Source of the DNA: Candidatus Bathyarchaeia archaeon
Lineage (GTDB): Archaea; Thermoproteota; Bathyarchaeia; Bathyarchaeales; Bathycorpusculaceae
Direction: 5' to 3'
Length of the DNA: 64,000 bases
Assembly (NCBI GenBank): GCA_041447175.1
Contig: CP166960.1
Coordinates: forward strand, 1,938,519-2,002,518
A program made the position numbers and the translations under genes. Every line of letters starts with the position of its first letter. Positions within the stretch are counted from its first letter, which is position 1. Below the pieces are notes generated by a model, which did not search any database, was not told the origin of the DNA, and was given only the letters and a program-made list of their open reading frames with translations. This document shows positions 16,224 to 25,481 of the stretch, piece after piece.

Positions 16224-16277
16224 GACAAACGCCAAATGAAAATGTGGCTGCAAGTTTTTAAAGCATAAGGCGGCGTT

Positions 16278-16754
16278 TCACTGGTCCAGTCGCAGAATCA
16301 CGGAGGTTTCAGCTTGCCTGTCAGGTATGGTCCAGTATTGCCGCAGATGACTCTCTTTAGGGATGAGCCGAAAGCCGTTTTTCTCGTAGAACCGCACCGC
16401 CCACCAAGCAGCCTCCCAAGTCCCCACCAGCACTTGCCTCGTCTTCGCCAATCTCAACAGGTAAGATAGCAGCTTGGCGCCCAGCCCCCTCCGTTGGTGG
16501 CTTGTGAGCACGTAGGCGTGTCGAATCAAGGTGACATCCTTCACGGGCTGGATACCCATAACTGCCAGCAAAGCACCATTTTCGTACCAGCCATAAAACG
16601 CCACTCCCCGCGCGGCTTCCTCTGAGAGCTCTTGGGCGGTGATGTAGGGTTCGCGCCACATGTCTTGAGGAATCACGCCCTTGTAAGCCTGCGCGGCATC
16701 GTTAATCACGTCTAAAACGGCGTTAAACTCAGAAGGAAAAACCCTTCTAATCAC
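16278..16754 (-). CDS. GNAT-family N-acetyltransferase
   Basis: This 158-residue protein has the acetyl-CoA pyrophosphate-binding loop HQRRGLGAKLLSYLL (motif A, about residues 88-102) and the late motif AVRFYEKNGFRLIP. IRRVFPSEFNAVLDVI is the usual N-terminal GNAT start. The substrate is unknown. It lies 17 bases after the chaperone-like gene and before sua5 on the same strand, suggesting a short operon. Confidence 0.88.
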   Translation of the reverse strand: MIRRVFPSEFNAVLDVINDAAQAYKGVIPQDMWREPYITAQELSEEAARGVAFYGWYENGALLAVMGIQPVKDVTLIRHAYVLTSHQRRGLGAKLLSYLLRLAKTRQVLVGTWEAAWWAVRFYEKNGFRLIPKESHLRQYWTIPDRQAETSVILRLDQ

Positions 16755-16771
16755 ATCAACACCTCGGGGAG

Positions 16772-17149
16772 TTAGATTTTTTCTTGCGGCTTGGATTTTT
16801 CTCCGTCTAAAACTTTTTCAACCAGCCGCTTAAAAAACGACTGCGCCTGCATCTCGGTGTATTTCTCTAAGTAAACAGAGACCAGAGCGATTTTGCCTTT
16901 TTTGGTGGCGATGTACTCGGAGAACATACGCGCGGAAATCTCGTTCTTGTTACCCACCAGAATCGAAGAGGTAGCTACATAGCTGAGGCTGTCGCTGGGT
17001 TTAGGCACGGCAATGGCTAAGGTGCCCAGTTTGTCTTCGCTTTCGCTGAGCAGTACGAGCACGCTGTTTTTGGCTTCGACATAGACGGCTAAAAACTGGG
17101 TTTCCTGCTCAGTTATGGCTTCTTTAATTACGTTGGCTCGGTCATCCAT
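16772..17149 (-). CDS. Conserved protein, possibly proteasome assembly chaperone 4-like
   Basis: This 125-residue soluble alpha/beta protein has an early strand FLAVYVEAKNSVLVLLSE, a GTLAIAVP segment and SSILVGNKNEISARM. KIALVSVYLEKY follows before a Lys/Glu-rich tail. The strand-helix order and the VGNK plus VSVYLE segments recall PAC4/PSMG4-like assembly chaperones, but the match is weak and by eye. It heads the leftward set with the GNAT gene and sua5. Another possibility is a roadblock-like regulatory fold. Confidence 0.45.
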   Translation of the reverse strand: MDDRANVIKEAITEQETQFLAVYVEAKNSVLVLLSESEDKLGTLAIAVPKPSDSLSYVATSSILVGNKNEISARMFSEYIATKKGKIALVSVYLEKYTEMQAQSFFKRLVEKVLDGEKSKPQEKI

Positions 17150-17387
17150 GCTGATGCCTCTGTTCTCATGTGTTTTGAGCGGGTAGTGATGTGTAGGAAC
17201 TACTTAAAAAACTAACACTTCAAGCTTCACGTATGAAGTAAGGCTTAAGGTTCAACGCTAAAACAAGCAAACCCCAGCGGATAAGCTACAGCAGTGCTCA
17301 GCCACCGTTGTCAGCATGTTTAGTTCTTAATACAAACTCTTTAATGCCGCCTCGTAATAGTTTTCATCCCCACACTTTAGCTGAGGA

Positions 17388-17948
17388 ATGAGAGCGTTGC
17401 CGCTGAAACTGGAAAACTTGGACTTTCGTTTTGAAAATTCCCGCGTGAAAGTAATTGCTAACCGCAATTACCCAGAGATGAAGCTGGCAGGCATCAAAGT
17501 CGGTCCGTTTCAGGAAGGCAACGAATACGACGTGTACAACTGGATAGGTGAAGCCCTCGCCGAAGCGGGCATCGTGCACTTCCGGGAAGAAGACAATCTT
17601 GACGCAACCAAACTCTACAAGGTCCAGTGGAAAGAACGCGTGCAAGTCGCAGGGCAAATCAGCGAGTTACCTGAAGATTTTTACCCTAAAATCCGCCGCT
17701 ACCTCAAAGAGCTCAAACAAGACTTCGCACAGCAACCCGAAAAAATTCAGACCTACCAGCGAACCAAGCACCTCGCCGACGACATTGTAAATTCCCGCCT
17801 CAAAAAAATCGTGACCCTCTCAGCGGTGCCCATCCAAGGAGAACAAATCATAAACAAACTAACCGCGGAAGAACGGCTAATTTACCTGCAGTTGGCAAGA
17901 ATCGTCAGCGAATGGAAAGCCCACATCCTGCAACATGAAGCAACCTAA
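17388..17948 (+). CDS. gins23: GINS complex subunit, Gins23 type
   Basis: This 186-residue replication factor links the MCM helicase to Cdc45/GAN in the CMG-like complex. The small strand-rich B domain comes first (about 1-65, with VKVIANRNYPEMKLAGIKVG). The helical A domain follows (about 80-180, with ELPEDFYPKIRRYLKELKQ and LTAEERLIYLQLARIVSEW). This B-then-A order is that of Gins23. It is 16 bases upstream of mcm, the same pairing known in Sulfolobus. The partner subunit is encoded at 27501. Confidence 0.85.
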   Translation: MRALPLKLENLDFRFENSRVKVIANRNYPEMKLAGIKVGPFQEGNEYDVYNWIGEALAEAGIVHFREEDNLDATKLYKVQWKERVQVAGQISELPEDFYPKIRRYLKELKQDFAQQPEKIQTYQRTKHLADDIVNSRLKKIVTLSAVPIQGEQIINKLTAEERLIYLQLARIVSEWKAHILQHEAT

Positions 17949-17964
17949 AAAGGGGACTTAAGGT

Positions 17965-19998
17965 ATGGCAAGAGAAGATTCATCTGACCCACAAGAGCGT
18001 TTTCTGGAATTTTTCAAAAAAGAGACGTACCGAGAAAAAATCGGTCAGATGGCAATCCAAGGCAGAGAAAGCTTCACTGTTGACTTTGAAGACCTTTTTG
18101 CGTTTGACCAAAAACTCGCCGAAACCCTGCTGGATAAACCCGACGAGTACCTCCAGCACGCCAACAACGCCGCCTACGCCCAGTTAATCATTGAAGACCG
18201 CGAATACGCCGAGAGAACCGAAAAAATCACGGTACGCATAGTCAACCTGCTGGGCAGAGAACAGCTCCGCAAACTAGGCAGCAAACAAATGGGCAAACTG
18301 GTCATGCTTGAAGCCATCGTTGTCCGCGCCACCCCCGTCCGACCCATGGTCATGGTAGCCGCCTTCAAATGCAAACGATGCGGCACCGTCAACCGCGTCG
18401 AACAGTCAGGCCAATTCCTCAAGGCACCAGCAGTCTGCAGCAGCCCCGACTGCAGCAAAGACGGCCCCTTCGAATTCATGCAAGACGACTCCGCATTCAT
18501 CGACAGCCAAGACCTGCGCCTGCAGGAACGCCCCGAAGACCTCCCCCCAGGGCAACTGCCCCGAATGTTAGCCGTCAAACTAATCGGCAGCGAAGTCGTC
18601 GACGTGGCTCGACCAGGCGACCACGTTAGCATCGTAGGTATAGTGCACGCCTTCGCCCCCAGCCGCCCTGGCATCGGCAAGCTCCGCACCTTCATTTTGC
18701 AGTTGGACGCCAACAGCATCGAGGTTATGGGAAAAGAACCCGAAACCACAATCATAACCAAAGAGGAAGAAGAAAAAATCCTCGCCTTAGCCAGAGACCC
18801 CCAAGTTCACAAGAAACTCACCAGCAGCATCGCCCCCAGCATCTTCGGTTACAGCCACATCAAAGAAGCCATCCTGTACCTGCTCTGCGGCGGCTGCAGC
18901 AAAACCTTGCCTGATGTAAACGTCAGAGGCGAAATGAATGCACTTTTGATCGGCGATCCTGGAACCGCCAAAAGCCAGATGCTGCAGTACGTGTCCAGGA
19001 TTGCTCCGCGGGGCTTGTACACTTCAGGCAGAGGCACCACCGCGGCAGGTTTAACGGCGGCTGTGGTCCGAGAGAAGGGCGGCTCCATGTCGTTGGAAGC
19101 AGGCGCGCTGGTACTAGCCGACAAAGGAATTGCCTGTATCGACGAAATGGACAAGATGCGTCCGGAAGACCGCGTTGCCATCCACGAAGCCATGGAACAG
19201 CACACGGTTTCCGTCGCAAAAGGCGGCATCGTCGCCACACTTAACGCACGAACCGCAGTTTTAGCGGCGGCTAACCCCGCGTTGGGCAGGTATGAGCCTC
19301 ACCGAACCGTCGCAGAAAACATCAGCCTACCCGTCACCATCCTTTCCAGATTCGACATCATCTTTGTGCTGCGAGATGTGCCCGACCGGGAAGCGGACGG
19401 CAAAATGAGCCAGCACATCTTGGAGATTCACCAACGCGGCATCAGCCCCGTGGAGGCCCCCGTGGACGCGGAATTCCTGCGCAAATACATCAGCTACGCC
19501 AAAAGCATCCAGCCCGAACTCTCCAACGACGCCTTGAATCGGCTGCGTGAGTTCTACTTAGCCATGCGTTCCGCAAGCGAATCAGAAGGCTCGCCAGTGG
19601 CAATCACAGCCAGACAGTTAGAGTCGCTGGTCCGAGTTGCCGAAGCCCGTGCACGTTCAGCTTTGCGCAAAGAAGTCACTGGCGAAGATGCCGAAGCTGC
19701 AATTACTCTGATGAGACGCAGTCTGGAAGAAGTGGGCATTGACATGTCCAGCTACAAAATGGACATCGATATCATAATGACGGGCAGACCAAAAAGCGTC
19801 CGCGACAAGCTGCAGGTTGTGCTCTCGGCAGTCGTTGACATGGAGCGGGAAACTGGAACGGTAGAGAAAGACGCGTTGGTTGCGGTGTTGGAGGAGAAGC
19901 ATAAGCTGTCGCGGTCTGAAATTGAGCGGATGATTGGGCAGCTGCTGCGGGAAGGCACCTTGTATGAGCCAGGGGAAGGACGCCTAAAGAAAACCTAA
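17965..19998 (+). CDS. mcm: Replicative helicase MCM
   Basis: This 677-residue hexameric 3'-5' DNA helicase is of normal length. The N-terminal domain has a zinc site (CKRCG near residue 136 and CSSPDC near 160). The AAA+ core has Walker A GDPGTAKSQ (about 329-337), Walker B CIDEMDKM, sensor 1 AAANPALGRYE and the arginine-finger segment LSRFDIIFVL. The C-terminus is a winged helix (about 600-677). No intein is present. It is co-transcribed with gins23 and converges on the PAC2-type gene. Confidence 0.98.
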   Translation: MAREDSSDPQERFLEFFKKETYREKIGQMAIQGRESFTVDFEDLFAFDQKLAETLLDKPDEYLQHANNAAYAQLIIEDREYAERTEKITVRIVNLLGREQLRKLGSKQMGKLVMLEAIVVRATPVRPMVMVAAFKCKRCGTVNRVEQSGQFLKAPAVCSSPDCSKDGPFEFMQDDSAFIDSQDLRLQERPEDLPPGQLPRMLAVKLIGSEVVDVARPGDHVSIVGIVHAFAPSRPGIGKLRTFILQLDANSIEVMGKEPETTIITKEEEEKILALARDPQVHKKLTSSIAPSIFGYSHIKEAILYLLCGGCSKTLPDVNVRGEMNALLIGDPGTAKSQMLQYVSRIAPRGLYTSGRGTTAAGLTAAVVREKGGSMSLEAGALVLADKGIACIDEMDKMRPEDRVAIHEAMEQHTVSVAKGGIVATLNARTAVLAAANPALGRYEPHRTVAENISLPVTILSRFDIIFVLRDVPDREADGKMSQHILEIHQRGISPVEAPVDAEFLRKYISYAKSIQPELSNDALNRLREFYLAMRSASESEGSPVAITARQLESLVRVAEARARSALRKEVTGEDAEAAITLMRRSLEEVGIDMSSYKMDIDIIMTGRPKSVRDKLQVVLSAVVDMERETGTVEKDALVAVLEEKHKLSRSEIERMIGQLLREGTLYEPGEGRLKKT

Positions 19999-20100
19999 AC
20001 GACAAAGCACACGCTAACCTGAAGCATTTTCTTGTTTATCTATGAGAAGGTAGGCGCTTGAAGGCTGCGAAAACGTAGAGGGATAGAGGTAGGTCCAAGA

Positions 20101-20115
20101 CGTAGCTAAGCTACG
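20101..20115. terminator. Hairpin between convergent genes
   Basis: CGTAGC (20101-20106) and GCTACG (20110-20115) form a perfect six-base stem with a TAA loop. It lies four bases past the stop of the leftward PAC2-type gene. There is no long T run, so termination is only a suggestion. Confidence 0.35.
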
Positions 20116-20118
20116 GAT

Positions 20119-20892
20119 CTAGGAGATGTAGGTAGTTTTCTTGTCTTCTTCCTTGCGCGTTTCCTCTGCCTGCACTGCTAGTTTCTCCTCGATTTTCTGC
20201 AGCCGCACCACCATCTTGTCGGCTTTGTCAACCTCTTGGTTTATGCCTGTCAAGTCAATGTTGAGGTTGAACATGTTGTTTATAACTTCGATGACGCTTT
20301 TTGCCGCCAACGGGTCAGGCAGGTAGCCGCGAGTTTCACCCAGCAAGCATAAGGCATCAATTTTTTTGAAGCGCGCTAACCCCAGAATCAGCCCTGCGGT
20401 GCCTACAATGGGGCTGCCTGTTTCGCTGACTGTTGCGCCGCCTTCTTTGGCTTTTTCTAGGATGCGTTGGTTGGTGCCTGCAACGACCACTTTGGGTTTT
20501 TCTTCTGTTTCCATGCGGTAGCCGCCGATGGTGACTATGGTGTGTACACTTTGTTTCTTAGCAAAGGAGACCATTTTGGCGGCGATTTCGTATTGCCCCT
20601 CAATGGTTTGGGATTGGCTGTCCCCCGTGAACAGGATGAGGTCATTTTTCTCCGCGGGGTCTTTGACGTAGTAGAAGGCTCCACGCAGAAGCCTCACGCT
20701 GCCCTTGCTGTTAACAAGAACGAAATACGGAAAATGGGGACTGTAGAGGTAGGCGAATTTTTTGGCTTTAAACTGTTTAATCAGGTAGCGTAGGGCGATT
20801 TTGCCCACCAAACCTAACCCAGGCAAGCCTTCAATTAAGATGGGGTTGTTTGCCTGAATCGGCGAGAACTCTTTGACGTATGTGGATTTCAT
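20119..20892 (-). CDS. Proteasome assembly chaperone, PAC2/PbaB family
   Basis: This 257-residue PAC2-family protein has ILIEGLPGLGLVGKIALRYLI at the start, TIVTIGGYRME, and GSPIVGTAGLILGLA. It also has a LCLLGETRGYLPDPLAAKSVI segment and a coiled-coil Lys/Glu-rich tail. Archaeal PbaB helps assemble or activate the proteasome through a C-terminal HbYX motif; here the tail ends TTYIS, which is not a clean HbYX. It is the last gene of the rpl44e operon, and its ATG overlaps the nop10 TGA (ATGA). Confidence 0.85.
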   Translation of the reverse strand: MKSTYVKEFSPIQANNPILIEGLPGLGLVGKIALRYLIKQFKAKKFAYLYSPHFPYFVLVNSKGSVRLLRGAFYYVKDPAEKNDLILFTGDSQSQTIEGQYEIAAKMVSFAKKQSVHTIVTIGGYRMETEEKPKVVVAGTNQRILEKAKEGGATVSETGSPIVGTAGLILGLARFKKIDALCLLGETRGYLPDPLAAKSVIEVINNMFNLNIDLTGINQEVDKADKMVVRLQKIEEKLAVQAEETRKEEDKKTTYIS

Positions 20893-21068
20893 TTTGCTTG
20901 CTGCTCCTGCGCCTGCTTTTTGAGTGCTAAACGGTACTTTAGATATTTATCTTCAGGAGAGAACTTGGCAGGATGCGGAACGTGTACCTTGCCGCCGCAG
21001 TGAGGGCAAACATCCGTGTTAAGTGTGTAGCGGCTGCAGCGTTCACATCTACGCAGAAGCCAAACCAC
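20889..21068 (-). CDS. nop10: H/ACA ribonucleoprotein subunit Nop10
   Basis: This is a 59-residue zinc-ribbon protein of H/ACA RNPs, which guide pseudouridine formation in rRNA. The N-terminus MVWLLRRCERC pairs with CPHCGGK to bind zinc. The tail PHPAKFSPEDKYLKYR is the classic Nop10 helix that contacts Cbf5. The GTG start overlaps the last base of the aIF2-alpha stop (TAGTG), and the stop overlaps the next ATG, so translation is coupled on both sides. The gene is easily missed because it is under 60 codons. Confidence 0.95.
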   Translation of the reverse strand: MVWLLRRCERCSRYTLNTDVCPHCGGKVHVPHPAKFSPEDKYLKYRLALKKQAQEQQAK

Positions 21069-21856
21069 TACTTCTCCCTTCTAAAAGAACCCTGCCCGCC
21101 AGCCTTAGTCACGTTAGTCACCACAGCTTGGCTAACTCGCTGCAAAAGCTCCTCGGCACGTTTCCAGTTATCCGCAGAAACCTCCAAACTGTATTTTGGT
21201 GCAGCAATGACGGCGAACTCGATTTTGGCGTCACGGGCTTTTTCAGATTTTCGTGCAGCCGCAAAGGCATCCTGTACACATCGAACGCCGTTGGGTTTCA
21301 TACAACGAATTTCCAAAGTGCCGCGGACTTTAACCATCTTGAGGCGGATACGTTCTTCGGCAACCTGAGCAAAAACATTAGCCAGCTCCTCAGAAACGCC
21401 CAGCTTAGTCAAAACTTCAGGTCCATCTTTAACGAGCTTTTCAAAGCCTTCGTATAAGCCGTATTTTTCGTCCAAAGGCAAACCTGCTTTCTCGTAAACC
21501 TCGTCGGCAGTTAAACCCACTTTTTCAGCTACCCCACGCAACAGGGCGTCAGCTTTGCGTTCTTTTTTCCACGACTTGATTTTTTCGATGCGTTCCCGCT
21601 TGGTGACCCGCCTCAGCGACAAGTCAACATGCCCCTTCACAGGGTCAACGCGGAGAACTTTGAGAACCATTTTTTGGTTTTCACGCACAAAATCGCGGAT
21701 GTTGCGGATCCAGCTGCTGCTGATTTCAGAGACGTGGAGTAAACCTCGTTTATCGTATTCGTCGAGTTTAGCGTACGCTCCGTAGTCGGTGACGTTTTCT
21801 ATCGTCGCGATAACCAGGTCGCCTGGTTCGGGGTATTCGGGTTTTCTCTCCGCCAT
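21068..21856 (-). CDS. Translation initiation factor aIF2 subunit alpha
   Basis: This 262-residue subunit works in the heterotrimer that brings initiator tRNA to the ribosome. It has an N-terminal S1/OB domain (about 1-85, with GDLVIATIENVTDYGAYAKL and VDLSLRRV) and a helical middle domain. A C-terminal alpha/beta domain (about 175-255) binds the gamma subunit. Its position between rps27e and nop10 is the conserved archaeal order. Confidence 0.97.
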   Translation of the reverse strand: MAERKPEYPEPGDLVIATIENVTDYGAYAKLDEYDKRGLLHVSEISSSWIRNIRDFVRENQKMVLKVLRVDPVKGHVDLSLRRVTKRERIEKIKSWKKERKADALLRGVAEKVGLTADEVYEKAGLPLDEKYGLYEGFEKLVKDGPEVLTKLGVSEELANVFAQVAEERIRLKMVKVRGTLEIRCMKPNGVRCVQDAFAAARKSEKARDAKIEFAVIAAPKYSLEVSADNWKRAEELLQRVSQAVVTNVTKAGGQGSFRREK

Positions 21857-21876
21857 CCGGGGTTCTTCCTTTGGGT

Positions 21877-22074
21877 TTATTCGAGAACTGCTTGCACGTC
21901 GCCTTTAATTTCGGCTTTTCCGCCGCGGGGCTCAGCGAGCACAGCGTTGCATACGTTGCAGTTAACGACATTGACGGCGTGGCTGAAAATCAGCTGTTCG
22001 TTGCCGCATTTGGGACATTTTACTCGCAGGAATGAACTGCGGGGTTTGGGTATGAGTTTGTTCCATTCGCTCAT
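21877..22074 (-). CDS. rps27e: Ribosomal protein S27e
   Basis: This 65-residue small-subunit protein has one zinc ribbon, with [14 protein letters not shown] and [16 protein letters not shown] giving four cysteines. Length and motif spacing are standard. It lies 11 bases after rpl44e and 20 bases before the aIF2-alpha gene in a tight operon. Confidence 0.97.
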   Translation of the reverse strand: MSEWNKLIPKPRSSFLRVKCPKCGNEQLIFSHAVNVVNCNVCNAVLAEPRGGKAEIKGDVQAVLE

Positions 22075-22085
22075 GTTTTTTTCTC

Positions 22086-22370
22086 CTAAGCAATTGTGAG
22101 TTTTCTAAGGCGCATGCCCTCTTTGTGGCGCATGAAGCCGCAGGTTTTGCATTTTAGGCGCAAAGTCTGTTTTTTGGTGGTTTTGGCAAATTCTTTCTGC
22201 AGGGGGAAGCCTTGTCCGCCGTAGCCTTCTTTTTCGCGTTTGTGGTGGCGTTCGCCTACTGCCATGGCTCTGCGTTTGCCTGCCTTGTAGAGGGCGACTT
22301 GATGTGCCTTGTGAGCTTTACACTTTGGGCAATACGTGGTTACTTCTTTGGGAACGTTCACGGTTTTCAC
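22086..22370 (-). CDS. rpl44e: Ribosomal protein L44e
   Basis: This 94-residue large-subunit protein near the E site has zinc ligands in CPKCKAHK and CKTCGF. The conserved loop GEGRRxx-like region here reads [19 protein letters not shown], and the C-terminal [13 protein letters not shown] is also typical. The start is GTG, and the leader is about 11 bases from the TATA at 22401. It heads the translation operon. Confidence 0.97.
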   Translation of the reverse strand: MKTVNVPKEVTTYCPKCKAHKAHQVALYKAGKRRAMAVGERHHKREKEGYGGQGFPLQKEFAKTTKKQTLRLKCKTCGFMRHKEGMRLRKLTIA

Positions 22371-22400
22371 TACCAGCTTTCCATAAAGAAAACATGCGCA

Positions 22401-22413
22401 CTCTTATACTTTT
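22401..22413 (-). promoter_or_regulatory. TATA box of the rpl44e operon
   Basis: AAAAGTATAAGAG on the minus strand, placing the transcript start near 22381, just before the GTG at 22370. Confidence 0.55.
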
Positions 22414-22752
22414 TCGCTACCCGCGGCGTTTTGGTTGGCGCCAGCGTGGTCTATGACGCCCAGCAATTTCGGTGAAGCGTGTTTAGATAGCCCCTGTTCT
22501 TGTTAAGGTAGTGCCACGCTTAATGCGCGGCTTTGTGTTTTCTTGACTATCCACCTGAACAACACATGCTCACACATAAAACATTGAGCAGCACAGTATT
22601 GATTGAGGGTTTGCTGGGGCCCCAAGCGAAAGCATTAGGAGAGAAGGATGAAGCCCAACAAGCAAGTTGGAATCAGCTTCTTTAAGCCCGTCCACTCAGC
22701 CCCTCGTAACATCGACAGCGTTTTACAAAAGAAAAAAGGGAAATGTTGGTGG
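22414..22752. other. Intergenic stretch, one doubtful small frame
   Basis: Between the rpl44e promoter and the end of the large surface protein gene I see no RNA gene or repeat. A 40-codon frame (22648-22770, plus strand, starting MKPNKQVGISFF) is preceded by a strong AGGAGAGAAGG. It has an unusual tail (KCWWLFAFS) and runs into the 3' end of the opposite gene, so I do not call it. Confidence 0.3.
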
Positions 22753-25323
22753 CTATTTGCGTTTTCTTAGCACCAATGCAGCTGCAGTAACGACGATGAC
22801 AACTACGGCTGCGCCTATGGCTATGTAGGTCATTGTGGGTGACGCTGCGGTTGTGGCTGGCTGCGGAGCTTCGCTAGGTGAAGGGGCAACTGTCTGTGCT
22901 GGGGTTTGGGCTGGTGTTGGTGCGGCTGTTTGCGTTGGCGGTTGAGTTGGCGTCACAGCGGGCGCGGCGGCTTCGGAGACAACAAAAGAGGCTCCTGCTT
23001 CGCTGGGGTAGTAGGATGCTGAACCTTCAAATGATGCGGTCACAGTGTACATTCCTGGTATTGGGGGCGTCCAATCAAATGCGTAGTTACCTAAGTAGTC
23101 GCTGACTGCGGTGCCGATTTCTTGGGTGTTGCCGTTGGAATCAAGAGCGGTCAAATGTACCGAAACGCCTGTTAGGTCGTTTGGTTTGGGCTGCTGCATG
23201 TAGAGGTACTCCATCCATGCGCTCATGTCTTCGTCTGAGATTGCGGGAACTCCGTTTGGATAACGTGCTGCCAGTGCATCTTGGTTTGTGCCTGCTGCGA
23301 CGTCAGTAACAGTGCCGCTGAGTATGATGCTTGACCCTAAGGGTACACCAACATTTGGTGCGGTAACTGTAGTTGCGGTGGGTCCCTTCCCATAGCAGTA
23401 TATTTGACCGTCATAGGAGTTGTATGCCACTAGGTAACCGTCGGCGATTAGCATAGGATTGTATGAATGGAAGCCCAAGAGGCTCCAGATGAGTTCACCG
23501 TTGGTTGCGTTAACACAGTACATTTTTGCTCCTTTGAACAGCGGTGGATTGTAGCCGTGACCCGACGACACGTAGACTTTTCCGTCAGCGATTACTGGGG
23601 ATGGATGGTTAAGAGGCCATGCACCATAGGGAGTTTCTATTCCGCTGCTTCCTGCAAAGAAGTCCCATTCAAGCTCGCCTGTCTGGATGTTGTATGCGTG
23701 TAGGTATCCGCCGTAGTCAATTGCGTACAGTATGCCGTCAGCGTTGCTTGACCGCCAAGAGTACATACCAAAAGCTCTTGGGTAGGATTCAGTTGGACCC
23801 CAGAGTTGCTCGCCACTGTAGAGGTCAAAGCCTTGCCATTCGGTTGAGCTTTGATAGAATTCGGTGTAGACGCCGTCTCCTGCGCTGCCCATGAGCGCCC
23901 AAGAAGTTGCCCCAACGGGTGTGGAGCGGTTTTGCACCCACAACTCTTCGCCAGTTCTTGCGTCATAGCCGATTTCCATTTGGGAACTATACCCAGCCAT
24001 CATGGATCCAGTGGTTGCAAGCACAATATCGTCGGTGACTGCCGCAATTGATTGCGTCGCGGGACTGCTGTAGGAGTTAGTAGTTACGTTCCATTGTATT
24101 CCTTTTCCCCAATCCATCGTTCTTACAGTGAGCGGTCTCCAAGTCCAGGGGTTGGTTGCGTACTCCATAACGGCTTTGGTTGAGTTCCACAATGCAAGCC
24201 AATTATTCCGTCCGTCAAGGATGTATACCAGCAGTTCTCCGTTTGGACCGTAGAGGGTTGAGCCGGTGGTTGCGTTCTCGAAGCTAAACAGCCAGTCCCC
24301 TGTGTCTGGGTCATACACGTTGTATGTGCGTCCAGTTGACCATAAGTAGGGGATTGCTCCGAATTGGTTTGGTGACATGTAATCGAACTCTTGTCCAAAC
24401 GAGATACTGATGTCTTTTTGGTGCCATAGGGTTTCGCCGGTTCGTAGGTCAATGCAGACAGTTCCGCCTATGCCTGCGGAGGTGCTAAGAGGCATATTGA
24501 AATAGAGTCGCCCGTACATGATTACTGGGTTGGTGAATTTGTTTTCGTAGGACATTCCAGTGTAGTAGTTTGTGTCAGTGTAGTCTCCTCCAACTACGCC
24601 TCCAATGGCTACGGGGTAGGTCCACATTATGTGTGCACTGTCTGGTGCGGTGCTGTAGGGGTTGTAGCTGTTTACGCTGGAGTCGGGAACGTCGCGGCTG
24701 GTCATCAGCCAGTCTCCTGAAATCGCCTTCCATTCGGGATTCATGTTATTTATGGGGCGCGTCCAATAGTCATTGGGGAAAGGCGTTGCGGGCCAGGGCT
24801 CTATTGGGTCTTGCTGCACAGTAACTTCGACTATGTGACTGATGCTGGGCTGGTAGTAGTCGCCAACGTATTCATTAACTGGACCTGGCGCAGGGTTCTC
24901 GTTGCTTAGTATTTGCCCAGGAAATGAGAACTGGAAGGAATAGACTCCAACAGTTTCAGGCATAAACTCGGCCCAAGCTGCCCCAACATTGTCGGAGGTA
25001 AATGGTCCAAGGGTTTGGGTTGACCCGTCAGGTTTTGTAACGTCGATTGTAAAATCTTGCCATCGGTCGCCGTAAATTGTGTTTGACGTGGGGGGCACTT
25101 TGTCAAGCCAGAAGGTCAACAGCAGAGTCTGACCGACCCCCACGGGGTCAGGAGCAACGTTGAGGTAAGCATATGTGGGGATGTTCCATTCGGGTGTGTG
25201 AGCGGTTGCAATCGGAAGGGCTACGGCTAAGGAAGAAAAAGACAGCAGCAGAATCAGAGTCATTGTCGCCACAGATTTTGTCCCTTTAAATCTAACCTTA
25301 TTTAAGGGTTGGTTGTTTGTCAT
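22753..25323 (-). CDS. Large PQQ-propeller surface protein with C-terminal anchor
   Basis: This 856-residue secreted protein has a signal segment (SVATMTLILLLSFSSLAVAL, about residues 18-37) and an N-terminal Ig-like region. A long beta-propeller follows, with PQQ-type repeats such as RTGETLWHQ, RTGEELWVQ, SGEQLWGP, TGELEWDF and NGELIWSL. A second Ig-like domain comes next (about 660-770). A Pro/Thr/Ala-rich stalk, a single transmembrane helix and LRKRK end the protein. The ATG at 25323 has GGAGAGAG upstream, so the longer frame is rejected. Similar proteins are often abundant wall or S-layer components. The divergent TrmB gene may control it. Confidence 0.8.
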   Translation of the reverse strand: MTNNQPLNKVRFKGTKSVATMTLILLLSFSSLAVALPIATAHTPEWNIPTYAYLNVAPDPVGVGQTLLLTFWLDKVPPTSNTIYGDRWQDFTIDVTKPDGSTQTLGPFTSDNVGAAWAEFMPETVGVYSFQFSFPGQILSNENPAPGPVNEYVGDYYQPSISHIVEVTVQQDPIEPWPATPFPNDYWTRPINNMNPEWKAISGDWLMTSRDVPDSSVNSYNPYSTAPDSAHIMWTYPVAIGGVVGGDYTDTNYYTGMSYENKFTNPVIMYGRLYFNMPLSTSAGIGGTVCIDLRTGETLWHQKDISISFGQEFDYMSPNQFGAIPYLWSTGRTYNVYDPDTGDWLFSFENATTGSTLYGPNGELLVYILDGRNNWLALWNSTKAVMEYATNPWTWRPLTVRTMDWGKGIQWNVTTNSYSSPATQSIAAVTDDIVLATTGSMMAGYSSQMEIGYDARTGEELWVQNRSTPVGATSWALMGSAGDGVYTEFYQSSTEWQGFDLYSGEQLWGPTESYPRAFGMYSWRSSNADGILYAIDYGGYLHAYNIQTGELEWDFFAGSSGIETPYGAWPLNHPSPVIADGKVYVSSGHGYNPPLFKGAKMYCVNATNGELIWSLLGFHSYNPMLIADGYLVAYNSYDGQIYCYGKGPTATTVTAPNVGVPLGSSIILSGTVTDVAAGTNQDALAARYPNGVPAISDEDMSAWMEYLYMQQPKPNDLTGVSVHLTALDSNGNTQEIGTAVSDYLGNYAFDWTPPIPGMYTVTASFEGSASYYPSEAGASFVVSEAAAPAVTPTQPPTQTAAPTPAQTPAQTVAPSPSEAPQPATTAASPTMTYIAIGAAVVVIVVTAAALVLRKRK

Positions 25324-25481
25324 TTCGAACTCTCTCTCCTTAATTTTTGCAGCCTCCCATTTGTCTGGGTGAATTTTTAAAAAATGGCGTCTGTTGCCTA
25401 CATAAACAGAAACAGAAAAAATTATTAAGCGACTAAAAAGGAAACAATCAGCAAGTAACGGAAGCTTTGAAGAAGATAAAA

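Noticed and set aside
22648-22770. 40-codon plus-strand frame with a strong ribosome site
   Set aside because: It runs into the 3' end of the opposite gene and its sequence looks non-coding towards the end. It remains possible but unsupported.
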